Positions 54,299 to 63,750 of a DNA stretch of 64,000 nucleotides are shown here, piece by piece (the stretch's first letter is position 1; every line of letters begins with the position of its first letter). The stretch is from Haloarcula marina (lineage in GTDB: Archaea > Halobacteriota > Halobacteria > Halobacteriales > Haloarculaceae). The position numbers were made by a program, and so were the translations under genes. The DNA lies in the NCBI RefSeq assembly GCF_024218775.1, contig NZ_CP100404.1, positions 620,001 to 684,000 of the forward strand. Direction: 5' to 3'. The notes under the pieces were generated by a model. It saw only the letters and a list, made by a program, of their open reading frames with translations, did no database searches and was not told the DNA's origin.

Positions 54299-55963
54299 TT
54301 AGCGGTCGAGCCAGTTGTCGGCGAACTGGAGTGTCGAGCCGTCCGGTGCGCCGATGTCGCCCTTGTACTGCGAGGCGGCCCCGTAGAGACTGGGCTGCCA
54401 CCACAGCATGAGGTGGCCGGCACGTTCTTCGTGGAGAATCTCGGTCGCCTGGTGGTAGAGGTCGGCGCGTGCGTCGTCGTCGTAGATAGTTCGGGCCTCC
54501 TCGACCAGTGAGTTGTACTCCTCGTTGACCCAGTTGGTGAAGAAGAAGGCGCCGTCGGGGTGCAGGAACTTGTAGAACGACACGTCGGGGTACCACAGCG
54601 CGAGGTAAGAGCTGGTCGTCGCCTGGAAGTTCCGGTCGCTGTACACGTCCGAGAGCCACGTGTTCCACGTTATCTGCTGGATGTCGAGGTCGATGCCCGC
54701 CTCGGCCGCGTTGTTCGCGATGACCTCCGCCGCCTGCACCTGCGTCGGATACGACTGCGGAATCTTGAACGTCGCCGAGAAGCCGTCTGACATCCCCGCG
54801 GCGTCTAAGTGCTCCTGGACGCGGTCCAGGTTCCGCTCTCGCGGTTCGATGTCTGGGTTCACCCACGGGCTGCCGGGCGCGGCCGGAGATGCCGTCGTCT
54901 GACCGGTGCCGTACAGTGCGGCTTCGGTGACTTCCTCTTTGTCGATGGCGAAGTCCAGCGCGAGTCGGGCGTCTTTGTTGTCGAACGGCTCTACGTCGCA
55001 GTTCATCCCCAGATAGACCAGTGACTTGGGGAACTGCTGTTCGAGGCGGACGCCGGAGGCCTGTTCGACCCGTGAGACGTCCCGTGGTGCGATGCCGTTG
55101 ATGAAGTCGTACTCGTTCGAGAGGAACGACTGCAGGCGGACGCTGGGGTCGGGGACCTCTTGTTTGACGATGGTGTCGATGAACGGTCCGTCTTCTTCGG
55201 ACGCGCCCCAGTAGTCCTCGTTGCGGATCATCGTGAACGATGTCTCGATCTCTCTGCTCTCGAATTTGTAGGGGCCCGTGCCGATCGGTTCCTCGACCAT
55301 CTCCTTTTCGGCGTTTTCTGCGGGCATCACCGACAGCTCCGCCGTCGCCATCTTCGCGAGGAACGGTGCAAAGGGCTGCGTGAGCTGGATCTCGAAGGTG
55401 TAATCGTCTGGCGCTCGGAGCTCATCGACGAAGTCGAAAAAGCCCGTCGCGAGGAAGTCCCCGTTCTGGACGCGTTCGTAGCTCGCGAGAACGTCTGCGG
55501 ACGTCATCTCCTTCCCGTTGTGGAACGTGACGTCCTCGCGCAACTCGAAGGTCAGGAGGGTATTGTCGTCGGACTGCTCGAAGGACGTCGCGAGGTGGGG
55601 CTCGATGGAGTAGTCGTCCTGCAGTGCGACGACCTCTTCGTAGATGTTCTCGAGGACTCGCTTCGACGCCGCTGAGGTGTCGATGTGCGGGTCCAGTCCC
55701 TGCACCGGCACCGCGCCGCCCCACTGAAGCGTTCCGCCCATCTTGGAACCGCCGCTCGCTTCGGTCGCGTCATTGCCACCGCTTCCGCCGTCGCCGCCGT
55801 CACTGTCACCCGAACCGCCATCGCCGCCACCGGAACAGCCAGCAATTGCTACGGCTCCCGTCGACAGCGCTGCACTGAGGAACGTCCGTCGCCCAACCCG
55901 GTTCTGGATTCGCCGGGTTCTACTGTGTGGATTCGGTTCTACCTCTTCGGTATCGTCTCGCAT
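54299..55963 (-). CDS. Dpp/Opp-type substrate-binding lipoprotein (SBP family 5)
   Basis: The protein has 554 residues. The N-terminus carries a Tat signal (R25-R26 in GRRTFLSAALS) and a lipobox ending at C43 (AIAGC), so it is exported folded and lipid-anchored. A Gly/Ser/Asp-rich tether follows, then the SBP_bac_5 fold (GGTLQWGGAVPVQGLDPHID, VTFHNGKEMTSADVLASYER, EEPIGTGPYKFES). It is the first gene of the transporter operon. A TATA-like element 22-34 bases upstream suggests a leaderless transcript. The ligand cannot be read from sequence; the neighbouring amidohydrolase suggests peptides, ureides or carbamoyl compounds. Confidence 0.93.
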   Translation of the reverse strand: MRDDTEEVEPNPHSRTRRIQNRVGRRTFLSAALSTGAVAIAGCSGGGDGGSGDSDGGDGGSGGNDATEASGGSKMGGTLQWGGAVPVQGLDPHIDTSAASKRVLENIYEEVVALQDDYSIEPHLATSFEQSDDNTLLTFELREDVTFHNGKEMTSADVLASYERVQNGDFLATGFFDFVDELRAPDDYTFEIQLTQPFAPFLAKMATAELSVMPAENAEKEMVEEPIGTGPYKFESREIETSFTMIRNEDYWGASEEDGPFIDTIVKQEVPDPSVRLQSFLSNEYDFINGIAPRDVSRVEQASGVRLEQQFPKSLVYLGMNCDVEPFDNKDARLALDFAIDKEEVTEAALYGTGQTTASPAAPGSPWVNPDIEPRERNLDRVQEHLDAAGMSDGFSATFKIPQSYPTQVQAAEVIANNAAEAGIDLDIQQITWNTWLSDVYSDRNFQATTSSYLALWYPDVSFYKFLHPDGAFFFTNWVNEEYNSLVEEARTIYDDDARADLYHQATEILHEERAGHLMLWWQPSLYGAASQYKGDIGAPDGSTLQFADNWLDR

Positions 55964-55985
55964 GTCTCAGACCGAGGAAATGCCT

Positions 55986-55997
55986 AAGTATAAGTAT
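55986..55997 (-). promoter_or_regulatory. Candidate TATA box of the ABC transporter operon
   Basis: In gene sense this reads ATACTTATACTT, centred about 28 bases before the binding-protein start. That is the spacing of a leaderless haloarchaeal promoter. Confidence 0.5.
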
Positions 55998-56052
55998 TTG
56001 GGTGAGGGCAGTACCAATACGAATCCGAATCCCACTTCAAATTTCCCCAAAG

Positions 56053-56060
56053 ATTATATA
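56053..56060 (+). promoter_or_regulatory. Candidate TATA box of the amidohydrolase gene
   Basis: ATTATATA is centred about 34 bases before the ATG at 56091. With the divergent transporter promoter it shares a 127-base AT-rich region, an obvious place for joint control by the downstream IclR protein. Confidence 0.5.
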
Positions 56061-56090
56061 CACGAAAATTCGAATCGGTAGCTACGCCTC

Positions 56091-57338
56091 ATGGAGATCA
56101 ACCAACACCGACTGCGCAGTGATCTCGAATCGAACGCGGAATTCGGGGCCGTTCCCACGGACCAGGGCCACGGCCGGACAGTCCTCACCGGGACCGAGGC
56201 GGACAGACGAGCGCGAGAGTTTCTCTGTGAACGACTCCGCGACGCCGACCTCACGACCACGATAGACGAGGTGGGGAATATCGTCGGCCGGTGGACGCCC
56301 GACAGCGCCGACCCGGACGCCCCCGCCGTTGCGACGGGGAGCCACCTAGATTCTGTCCCGGAAGGCGGCATCTTCGACGGTCCCTTGGGCGTCTACGCGG
56401 GGCTCGAGAGTGTCCGCGCGATGCAGGACGCTGGCATCGAACCCGCTCGGCCGGTCGAGGTCGTCTGCTTCACCGAAGAGGAAGGGCAGCGCTTCGGCGG
56501 CGGACTCATCGGCTCGGCGGTCGCGGCTGGTGATATGAGCGTCGACGAGGCGCTGGCTATCGAAGACGCGGACGGAATCCCTCTCGGCGACGCCCTCGTG
56601 GATATTGGCTACTGCGGCGACGGTCGGGTCGACGCCAGCGCGTGGGACGCCTGGATCGAACTCCACATCGAGCAGGCCGAGCGACTGGAGAATGAGAACG
56701 CAACTGCGGGCGTCGTCACGAGCATCGTCGGTCTCGTTCGGTGTCACGTCGAGTTCACTGGTGAGACGGACCACGCTGGCGCGACGCTGATGGAAGAACG
56801 CGCCGACGCGCTGGCGGCGGCCAGTGAGTTCGTCCTCGACGTGGAAGCGGCGGCAACTGAGCGCCAGACCGTCTCCGAAGCGGCCGTCGCGACGGTCGGG
56901 AAACTCGACGTCTCTCCGAACGCTCCGAACGTGATTCCCGGGCAGGTCACGCTCACTGTGGACGTCCGTGACGTCGCGTACGACTCTATCGAGCATATCA
57001 TCGACGAAGCCGACGGGAGTCTCCGGGAAATCGAAACGGAGCGGCCCGTCGGGACGGCGATGGAACGCCCCTGGGACCGGTCCCCAGTCGAGATGAGCAA
57101 GCGCTGTCGCGATGCGCTTCACGCCGCCGGCCAGGACGCCGGTCTCGAGACCCTCGACCTACACTCCGGGGCCGGTCACGATACGATGCACATCGCGGGG
57201 GTAACCGATGCCGCACTCCTCTTTGCCCCCTCTCGAGGCGGAATCTCGCACAACCCCCTCGAGTGGACCGACTGGGAGGACTGTGCCGACGCGACACGGG
57301 TACTCGCCGGTGCACTCGCCGAACTCACACAGTCGTAA
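56091..57338 (+). CDS. M20-family Zn hydrolase, hydantoinase/carbamoylase (allantoate amidohydrolase) type
   Basis: This 415-residue protein belongs to the AllC/beta-ureidopropionase/L-carbamoylase branch of M20. Metal-site motifs are GSHLDSVPEGGIFDGPLG, FTEEEGQRFGGG, LHIEQAERLE and SGAGHDTMHIA. It hydrolyses N-carbamoyl or ureido groups, or amides, releasing ammonia and carbon dioxide in the best-known cases. The exact substrate is not determined. It diverges from the ABC transporter operon and is followed by an IclR regulator, so import and breakdown of one compound class is likely. Confidence 0.9.
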   Translation: MEINQHRLRSDLESNAEFGAVPTDQGHGRTVLTGTEADRRAREFLCERLRDADLTTTIDEVGNIVGRWTPDSADPDAPAVATGSHLDSVPEGGIFDGPLGVYAGLESVRAMQDAGIEPARPVEVVCFTEEEGQRFGGGLIGSAVAAGDMSVDEALAIEDADGIPLGDALVDIGYCGDGRVDASAWDAWIELHIEQAERLENENATAGVVTSIVGLVRCHVEFTGETDHAGATLMEERADALAAASEFVLDVEAAATERQTVSEAAVATVGKLDVSPNAPNVIPGQVTLTVDVRDVAYDSIEHIIDEADGSLREIETERPVGTAMERPWDRSPVEMSKRCRDALHAAGQDAGLETLDLHSGAGHDTMHIAGVTDAALLFAPSRGGISHNPLEWTDWEDCADATRVLAGALAELTQS

Positions 57339-57613
57339 CACTCCGTCCACGCTTCGTTCTCGCCGGGCACTTTGTTCGCCTACTCTATGGGCCGTCCCCT
57401 GCGTCCGATTCCTCGGTGAGCGTGTTCCATCAAATGTGAACATAGACTGTTACTGTCGGTAGCGGGCGTCTGTACTCGACAGGTGCTTTTTTCCAGGCGA
57501 TACGTGTGTTGCCGTTTTCTATTTCCCGGGAAATAACGCTTGAGAGTGCCAATACCGATAGAAACAGTTTGTGAAATACAAACATCTATGTCGACGTAGG
57601 TTCGAGGTTCACC
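57339..57613. promoter_or_regulatory. Intergenic control region of the IclR gene
   Basis: This interval contains two palindromes. One is ATTTCCCGGGAAAT at 57521-57534, a perfect 14-base palindrome. The other is GTTTGTGAAATACAAAC at 57567-57583, with six-base arms around GAAAT, 31 bases before the IclR start. The second is a good candidate for an autoregulatory operator. Confidence 0.5.
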
Positions 57614-58429
57614 ATGACGACCAGACCGACGGACGGTTCGCCGCGGACCCTCAAAACGGTCTCGCGCGCGTTCGACATCGTTCGCGCGCTCGAGGAACTA
57701 GACGGCGCTGGCGTCACCGAATTGACCGAGCACCTCGGTCTCTCGAAAAGCGTCGTCTACAACTACCTCAGTACGCTCCGCGAAGAAAAGTTCGTGGTCA
57801 AGCGAGGCGACACGTACGAACTCTCGCTGCAGTTCCTGCTCGTTGGCGAGTACGTACGCTATCAGAACGTCCTCTACCAGATCGGCAAGCCCGCACTCGA
57901 CGACCTCGCGGAGAAGACCGGGGAGTTCGCGCACCTCTCGGCCGAAGAGCATGGCCTCGGCGTCAACCTCTACAAGGTAAGCGGGGAGAAAGCCGTCGGG
58001 AGCGAGTACCAGGTGAGCAAGCTCCAGCGCGCCGATTACATGCACTACTCCGCGACGGGGAAGGCGATACTCGCACACCTACCGCGGGAGCGGGTCGAGT
58101 GGATCGTCGACACGTACGGACTCCCGTCGAAGACCGAGGCGACGATAACGGACAAGGAATCCCTGTTCGACGAACTGGACACGATACGTGAACGCGGGTA
58201 CTCGTTCAACGAGGAGGAGGAGATCACCGGATTGCAAGCGATCGGCGCACCTGTACAGAATCAACACGGTAGAGTGCTCGGCTCGATAAGCGTCTCGGGT
58301 CCGGTCCGGCGGATACAACAGTCCGGCTATCACGAACAGCTTATCGACGACGTGGTCAACACCGCAAATATCATCGAAGTGAACATCAATATGGAGGAGA
58401 CCGACAACGAATTCCCGAAGTTCAGCTAA
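57614..58429 (+). CDS. IclR-family transcription regulator
   Basis: The protein has 271 residues. The N-terminal winged helix is KTVSRAFDIVRALEELDGAG, then VTELTEHLGLSKSVVYNYLS. The C-terminal effector domain has LAEKTGEFAHLSAEEHGLGV, YMHYSATGKAILAHLP and EEITGLQAIGAPVQNQHGRV. It probably senses a metabolite of the adjacent transporter-amidohydrolase pathway and controls the divergent promoters. It follows the hydrolase on the same strand, with its own promoter region in between. Confidence 0.92.
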   Translation: MTTRPTDGSPRTLKTVSRAFDIVRALEELDGAGVTELTEHLGLSKSVVYNYLSTLREEKFVVKRGDTYELSLQFLLVGEYVRYQNVLYQIGKPALDDLAEKTGEFAHLSAEEHGLGVNLYKVSGEKAVGSEYQVSKLQRADYMHYSATGKAILAHLPRERVEWIVDTYGLPSKTEATITDKESLFDELDTIRERGYSFNEEEEITGLQAIGAPVQNQHGRVLGSISVSGPVRRIQQSGYHEQLIDDVVNTANIIEVNINMEETDNEFPKFS

Positions 58430-59061
58430 TCGACCAAAGCGGGCTGTCATGACGTTAGAATAACGACTGTACATTTGATATTCCAACCGGCAACTTATCC
58501 GGGACCAGCCACGTTGCACTGCGACGGTGGAGGCCCGAGCAGGCTGTGGTTGGCGGCCCCTGAATCTCAGCTCTCTCTTTCTGGGCGCGATTCGAGAGAA
58601 TCGAGTACAAAATAGCACAATCGAGGTCTATTTTGTTCCTAAGTACGTAGAAAAGCCTTGTCACACACCATATATGGGGTTGTATATGGGATGGTGTGTC
58701 TAATATGGACTTTAGGGAATTATATGTGGGATTTCATTAGTAACTTTCTGCTTCTGTGGGTAAAACCACGATAATTGCATGTGTCTTGGGGTATGATTTC
58801 GGAAGGCCAATCACGTAGCCTCTCTAAATTCCCCTTCTCGGGCCGGTTGGCGAGATGTGTCCTGTATCCAACACCGTTTCAGAACCCAATCAGCCATTTC
58901 GATTTTCTACGTGTAATCGGCGGCTATCTTTCGCTTTCAGCCGTCGTCGAAATCGACCGAGAACGGCGGGAATAACGCTATCTTTCACGATGCGTTCCAC
59001 AGCACGTTCGCTCGCGTCACGCCGTCGATACCGAAGTCGACGGGAACCCCCCCACGCTGGA
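58430..59061. other. Non-coding spacer after the IclR gene
   Basis: No convincing gene lies in these 632 bases. The middle part is AT-rich and contains a 9-base inverted repeat, ACACACCAT (58663-58671) with ATGGTGTGT (58691-58699), around AT-rich repeats of TATATGG. The last 100 bases are GC-rich again and end in the convergent regulator gene. Confidence 0.5.
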
Positions 59062-59406
59062 CTATTTGGTGCTGTGTGCCGCCACTTCGGCCTCCTGGAC
59101 CCAATCGACGGTCGTGGATTTCGGTTCGTACTCGAGGAGGTCGAGGTCGTCCAACAGCGGCAGGTGCAGGTGATGGAGCGTGAGAGCGACCTGTTCGCTG
59201 TCACTGTCGCCAGTCTCCCGAACCGCTACCTGCCGAGACAGTTCCTGAAGGTCGATGGGACAGTCCATCCCGTGGAGGATGTCGATGGTCGTCCGTCGTC
59301 GTTCGGAAGTGAGGACTCGGTGCCGTTCACTCTCCGTGAGGTGTGACGGCAGCGCTTTCGACGGGACTGATTCGCCTTCGCCATAATATTCGGTGGTGTC
59401 TGTCAT
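59062..59406 (-). CDS. DUF7344-type winged-helix protein
   Basis: This 114-residue protein contains LTESERHRVLTSERRRTTID, then LQELSRQVAVRETGDSDSEQ and ALTLHHLHLPLLDDLDLLEY. This is the domain now called DUF7344, common in haloarchaea and similar to winged-helix regulators. It lies between the catabolic island and the multi-PAS protein, divergent from the latter. The target is unknown. Confidence 0.8.
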   Translation of the reverse strand: MTDTTEYYGEGESVPSKALPSHLTESERHRVLTSERRRTTIDILHGMDCPIDLQELSRQVAVRETGDSDSEQVALTLHHLHLPLLDDLDLLEYEPKSTTVDWVQEAEVAAHSTK

Positions 59407-59645
59407 AATTGGGGGCTACAGCAGTCGTTTCGACTGTCTCGGGCGAGTATTCGACCCCGTAACATCTAAGCGCTACCTAAATCTGTTTAGGTAGCAGAAA
59501 GGCGATTTTGTCGGCGGGGCTTCCTCCTGAATTCACGACACCTTGACCGCTAAAGTGTTCGGGAACCCGTGGAGGGCGGGCGCCAAACGTGGATTGGCAC
59601 TCCGTCGACGGAGGGTTCATGTAGCACGGGGACTACTCGTGTACA

Positions 59646-62600
59646 ATGTCCGACGCATCGCTCACAGCGGCGCTCCGAGAGACGCTCTCGCTCTTCGAGG
59701 AATCCGGGATGCCGCAGACGACCACCGAGGTCGCAACGAAACTGGACCTCGGTCGACGGAGCACCTACGAGCGTTTGGACCGACTCGTCGACCGCGACCG
59801 ACTCGAGACGAAGGCGGTCGGTGCGAACGGTCGCGTCTGGTGGCGGCCACCGATATCGACGGGTCCTGCCTCGGTGCTGGACCGGCCGCTCGCCGCGGAC
59901 TCGCTCGTCGGGCACGTCCTCGACGACGCCGAGGTGGGCGTGTTCGTCCTCGATGCAGACTTCGAAGTCGCGTGGATAAACGAGGCGACGACACGCTACT
60001 TCGGCCTCGAACGAGCGGCAGTCCTCGGTCGGGACAAGCGCACACTCGTCGAAGAGCACCTCGCGTCGCGCGTCGAGGACGGACCGTTCCCCGAGGCCGT
60101 CCTCGAGGCGTACGACGACAACACGTACATCGAGGGGTTCGAGTGCCGCGTGACCGCGGGGCCTGGCCGCGACGAACGATGGCTCGAACATCGGAGCAGC
60201 CCCATCGAGGAGGGTGTGTACGAAGGTGGTCGCGTGGAGGTGTACTACGACATCACCGACCGGAAGCGAACGGAGGAGTCACTCCGGGAGAACGTAGAAC
60301 AGTTCGAATCGCTCGTCAACGCAGTCGAGGAGTACGCCATCTTCCAAGTCGATACGGACGGGTCCGTCCAAACGTGGAACGCTGGGGCGGCCGAAATCAA
60401 AGGATACGACGCCGAGGAGATTCTCGGCGAACACTTCTCGACGTTCTACACCGAAGCGGACCGGGACGCGAACCGTCCGGGGCGCAACCTCGACGCCGCG
60501 GCCGAAGCGGGCGTACTCGAAGAGGAGGGGTGGCGGGTTCGCGCCGACGGGTCCCGTTTCTGGGCGCACGTCACGATTACGCCGATTCGAGACGACAGGG
60601 GCGAACTCCAAGGATACGCGAAGGTCACGCGCGACATGACGACTCGACGCGAGAACGAACGGGCGCGCCAGCGGGAACACGCACTGCTCGAGCGGGTACA
60701 GGAGGTCAGCCCGATCGGAATCGGCATCTTCGACGAAGACGGCGCGTTACAACGGTCCAACGAGCGGTTCGGCGACTTGCTCGGGCGAGACGAGGAGTCG
60801 CTGGAGTACCAACTCGGCGACCAGCGTGTGCTGGACGCCGATGGCGACGTGGTACCTCCGTCCGAGCGGCCAGCCCAGAAAGCCCTCTCGACGGGTGAGT
60901 CGGTCTTCGACCAGCGACTGTACGTCGAGTGTTCCGACGGTCGCGACCGTTGGATATCGGTGAACGCGAAACCGCTGGGCGGGGAGCGGGGCGGCGTCGT
61001 CGCCACGATGACCGACGTGACGAGACTGAAAGAGCAGTCAGACCGTCTCGAGCGCCAGCGGGACGACCTGGAGAGCGAACTCGAATCGGTGCTGGACCGG
61101 GTCGACGACGGGTTCTTCGCGCTCACGGAGGACCTCCGACTCACGTACGTCAACGACCGGGCGAGCGACTTCCTGGGTCGCCCGGCGAGCCAACTCGTCG
61201 ACGAACACCTCTTCGACGTCCTCGAACTCGGGGAGGACGCGGTATCGGCCTTCGAGACGGCCCGCGAGACGCAGACGGCCACCTCTGTGGAGGCGTTCCA
61301 CGACCCGACCGAACGCTGGCTCGAACTGTTCATCTACCCGGACGATGATGGGTTGTCGGTGTACTTCCGTGACGTCACCGAACGGCGACGACGGGAGCGG
61401 GAACTGGAGCGGTACGAACAACTCGTGGAGACGGTCTGGGACGGCGTCTACGCGCTGGACGAGGACGGCCGACTGGTGCTCGTCAACGAGGCGTTCTGTG
61501 ACCTCGTCGGGTACGAGCGGTCGTCGCTGCTGGGCAACCGGCCCGAACAGGTCGTGGGTGAATCGGTCACCGACCTCGTCTCGTGTACGGTCGACGAGAG
61601 ACAGACGGAGAGCGCCCTCGAGACAGTGGTCGAGACTGCCGACGGCGACAGCGTCCCGGTCGAGGCCCGCTTCGGTCCCTTCGAGTACGACCATGGGCGA
61701 CTCGGTCGCTGTGGCGTCGCTCGCGACGTGACCGAGCGAAAGCGCTTCGAGGAGACGCTGGTCGCACTGTACGAGTTCTCGAAGCGGTTGTTCGACGCTG
61801 AGTCGGTGACCGACGTCGACGAACTGGTCGTCGAGGGCGTCGCGGAGGTGCTCGACTTACCCGGCGTCGCGGTGTATCGGTACGACGCGACGGCCGACGA
61901 ACTGTCCCCGGTCGCTAGCTCGGTGGCCGACGGGTTCATGCGCGGGGGTCGACTGCCGCCGGTCGCGCCCGACGACAGCAGTCTCACGGGCCACGCCTAC
62001 GACAGTCGCGAGGTCCACGCCTTCGACGACATCACCACCTCGCCGTACCTCCAGGCGACGGAGACGGCGATGCGCAGCGGGGTCTTCGTCCCCGTCGGCG
62101 ACCACGGCGTTCTCGTCGCGGGGGCCCCGGAGGTAGCGGCTATCGACGACGACACCCGACAGCTCCTCGAGTTGCTCGGCACGAACGCGGCGACGGCGTA
62201 CGACCGCGTCGAACGTGAGGCCCGACTCCGTGAGCACGAACGGCGACTGGAACGCCAGCGGGAATCACTCGCCGCGCTCAACAACCTCCACGACACCGTC
62301 CGCGGTATCACCGATGCGGTCATCTCTCAATCCACTCGTGCGGAGATAGAGCAGACGGTCTGTTCCCGACTGGTCGAGTCGGATACCTTCGAGTTCGCGT
62401 GGGTCGGCGACGTCGACCCGGCGTCACAGACGCTGAACGTCCGCGCCGAGTCGGGCGTCGAGGGATACCTCGACGAGGTCACTGTCTCGACGGACCCGGA
62501 CGAGCCGACCGGTCGGGGTCCGGCGGGAACGGCCCTCCGGACTGGTGAGATGCAGGTCACGCAAGACGTACTCAACGACCCCGACTTCGAGCCATGGGCC

Positions 62601-63467
62601 GACGCGGCCGACCGCTTCGGCTACCGCTCGGTGGCGGCCATCCCGCTGACGAACGACGGCTCTATGTACGGGATGCTGGGGCTCTACGCGAGCAGACCGA
62701 ACACGTTCGACGACACGGTTCGAACGGTCGTCGGGCAACTCGGCGAAATCGTCGGCCACGCCATCGCCGCGACCGAACGGAAGCGGGCGCTGACCAGCGA
62801 CGAAGTCGTCGAACTCACGTTCCAAATCCGAGACGTGTTCGACGCGGTCGACGTCGACGCCTCCCCGACCGGAACGATACGCATCGAACACGCGATACCG
62901 ACCGGAGGCGACGAGTTTCTCGTCTTCGGACAGGCCGACGCCGAGGCCGTGGAGACGCTCGAAGCCCTCGTGGCGGGACTGTCACACTGGACCGACCTCA
63001 CCATTCGAGCGGAGGCCGAGGGGGTGGTGCGCTACGAACTCACGCTGGTGGAGCCCCCAGTCCTGTCGAACGTCGCGTCACGGGGCGGGTACGTCGACGC
63101 CGCCCGCATCGAAGCAGGGGACTACCAGATGGTGATTCACTTACCGCCGGGCGCGAACGTCCGGGAGGTCACCGACGTCGTCCAGGCGGCGTATCCGGCG
63201 GCGGACCTCCTGAAGAGCCAGCAGGTGACGCGGGAGGAGGACACCGCCCAACGGGTTCAGAGCGCGCTGACGGACGACCTCACGGACCGACAGCGGACGA
63301 CGCTCGAAGCGGCGTTCCACTCGGGGTTCTTCGAGTGGCCCCGAGACGCCTCCGGGGAGGATGTCGCCGACTCCCTCGGCGTCAGCGCCCCGACCTTCCA
63401 CCAACACCTCCGGAAGGCTCAGCGAAAGGTTCTGGCCGCACTTCTGCGGTCGTCGCTGACCGAGTGA
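59646..63467 (+). CDS. Multi-PAS/GAF bacterio-opsin-activator-like regulator
   Basis: The protein has 1273 residues. An N-terminal winged helix (about 15-70, MPQTTTEVATKLDLGRRSTY) precedes about five PAS domains (roughly 80-210, 215-340, 350-460, 480-590 and 595-710), several ending in the DITDRK/DVTERK box. Two GAF domains follow (about 715-860 and 880-1040), then the BAT domain (1050-1195) and a C-terminal HTH_10 motif (LTDRQRTTLEAAFHSGFFEW). It has no histidine-kinase domain and no membrane helix. It is likely a cytoplasmic redox/light/ligand-sensing transcription regulator. Having DNA-binding domains at both ends is noteworthy. Confidence 0.92.
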   Translation: MSDASLTAALRETLSLFEESGMPQTTTEVATKLDLGRRSTYERLDRLVDRDRLETKAVGANGRVWWRPPISTGPASVLDRPLAADSLVGHVLDDAEVGVFVLDADFEVAWINEATTRYFGLERAAVLGRDKRTLVEEHLASRVEDGPFPEAVLEAYDDNTYIEGFECRVTAGPGRDERWLEHRSSPIEEGVYEGGRVEVYYDITDRKRTEESLRENVEQFESLVNAVEEYAIFQVDTDGSVQTWNAGAAEIKGYDAEEILGEHFSTFYTEADRDANRPGRNLDAAAEAGVLEEEGWRVRADGSRFWAHVTITPIRDDRGELQGYAKVTRDMTTRRENERARQREHALLERVQEVSPIGIGIFDEDGALQRSNERFGDLLGRDEESLEYQLGDQRVLDADGDVVPPSERPAQKALSTGESVFDQRLYVECSDGRDRWISVNAKPLGGERGGVVATMTDVTRLKEQSDRLERQRDDLESELESVLDRVDDGFFALTEDLRLTYVNDRASDFLGRPASQLVDEHLFDVLELGEDAVSAFETARETQTATSVEAFHDPTERWLELFIYPDDDGLSVYFRDVTERRRRERELERYEQLVETVWDGVYALDEDGRLVLVNEAFCDLVGYERSSLLGNRPEQVVGESVTDLVSCTVDERQTESALETVVETADGDSVPVEARFGPFEYDHGRLGRCGVARDVTERKRFEETLVALYEFSKRLFDAESVTDVDELVVEGVAEVLDLPGVAVYRYDATADELSPVASSVADGFMRGGRLPPVAPDDSSLTGHAYDSREVHAFDDITTSPYLQATETAMRSGVFVPVGDHGVLVAGAPEVAAIDDDTRQLLELLGTNAATAYDRVEREARLREHERRLERQRESLAALNNLHDTVRGITDAVISQSTRAEIEQTVCSRLVESDTFEFAWVGDVDPASQTLNVRAESGVEGYLDEVTVSTDPDEPTGRGPAGTALRTGEMQVTQDVLNDPDFEPWADAADRFGYRSVAAIPLTNDGSMYGMLGLYASRPNTFDDTVRTVVGQLGEIVGHAIAATERKRALTSDEVVELTFQIRDVFDAVDVDASPTGTIRIEHAIPTGGDEFLVFGQADAEAVETLEALVAGLSHWTDLTIRAEAEGVVRYELTLVEPPVLSNVASRGGYVDAARIEAGDYQMVIHLPPGANVREVTDVVQAAYPAADLLKSQQVTREEDTAQRVQSALTDDLTDRQRTTLEAAFHSGFFEWPRDASGEDVADSLGVSAPTFHQHLRKAQRKVLAALLRSSLTE

Positions 63468-63750
63468 CCGGGGGCGCGACTGCGGTTCCGGTAGTCGTCT
63501 GTTACCGGCAGTAACCGCTTCCTCCGCCCCGTCGGCCCGTTTCAGTCGGCAGATTCCGTCCGAGACGGGTCGTCTGACCCTCGGCGTTCTGGTCCGATTG
63601 CACGATGAGGCCACATAGTGTGGTTCTAGCGCGAGATAATCGGACGCAATACAAAGTACGTTCTACCCCCTGATTCGCTCGGCTGATGGCCAGCAGACAT
63701 AACTGCCGCGACAGGTCCGTGGCAACGCGAGTGAATCCGGCCCCGAGACG
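63468..63750. other. Intergenic region before the last gene
   Basis: No gene is recognised in these 283 bases. AT-richer sequence near 63630-63665 probably includes the promoter of the secreted protein gene. Confidence 0.5.

Noticed and set aside
57576-57594. Similarity of ACAAACATCTATGTCG to the 65-bp repeat end AAACATCTATGTCGGC
   Set aside because: Only about 14 bases match, outside the element and without the rest of the repeat. Treated as chance or as a shared promoter-like word.
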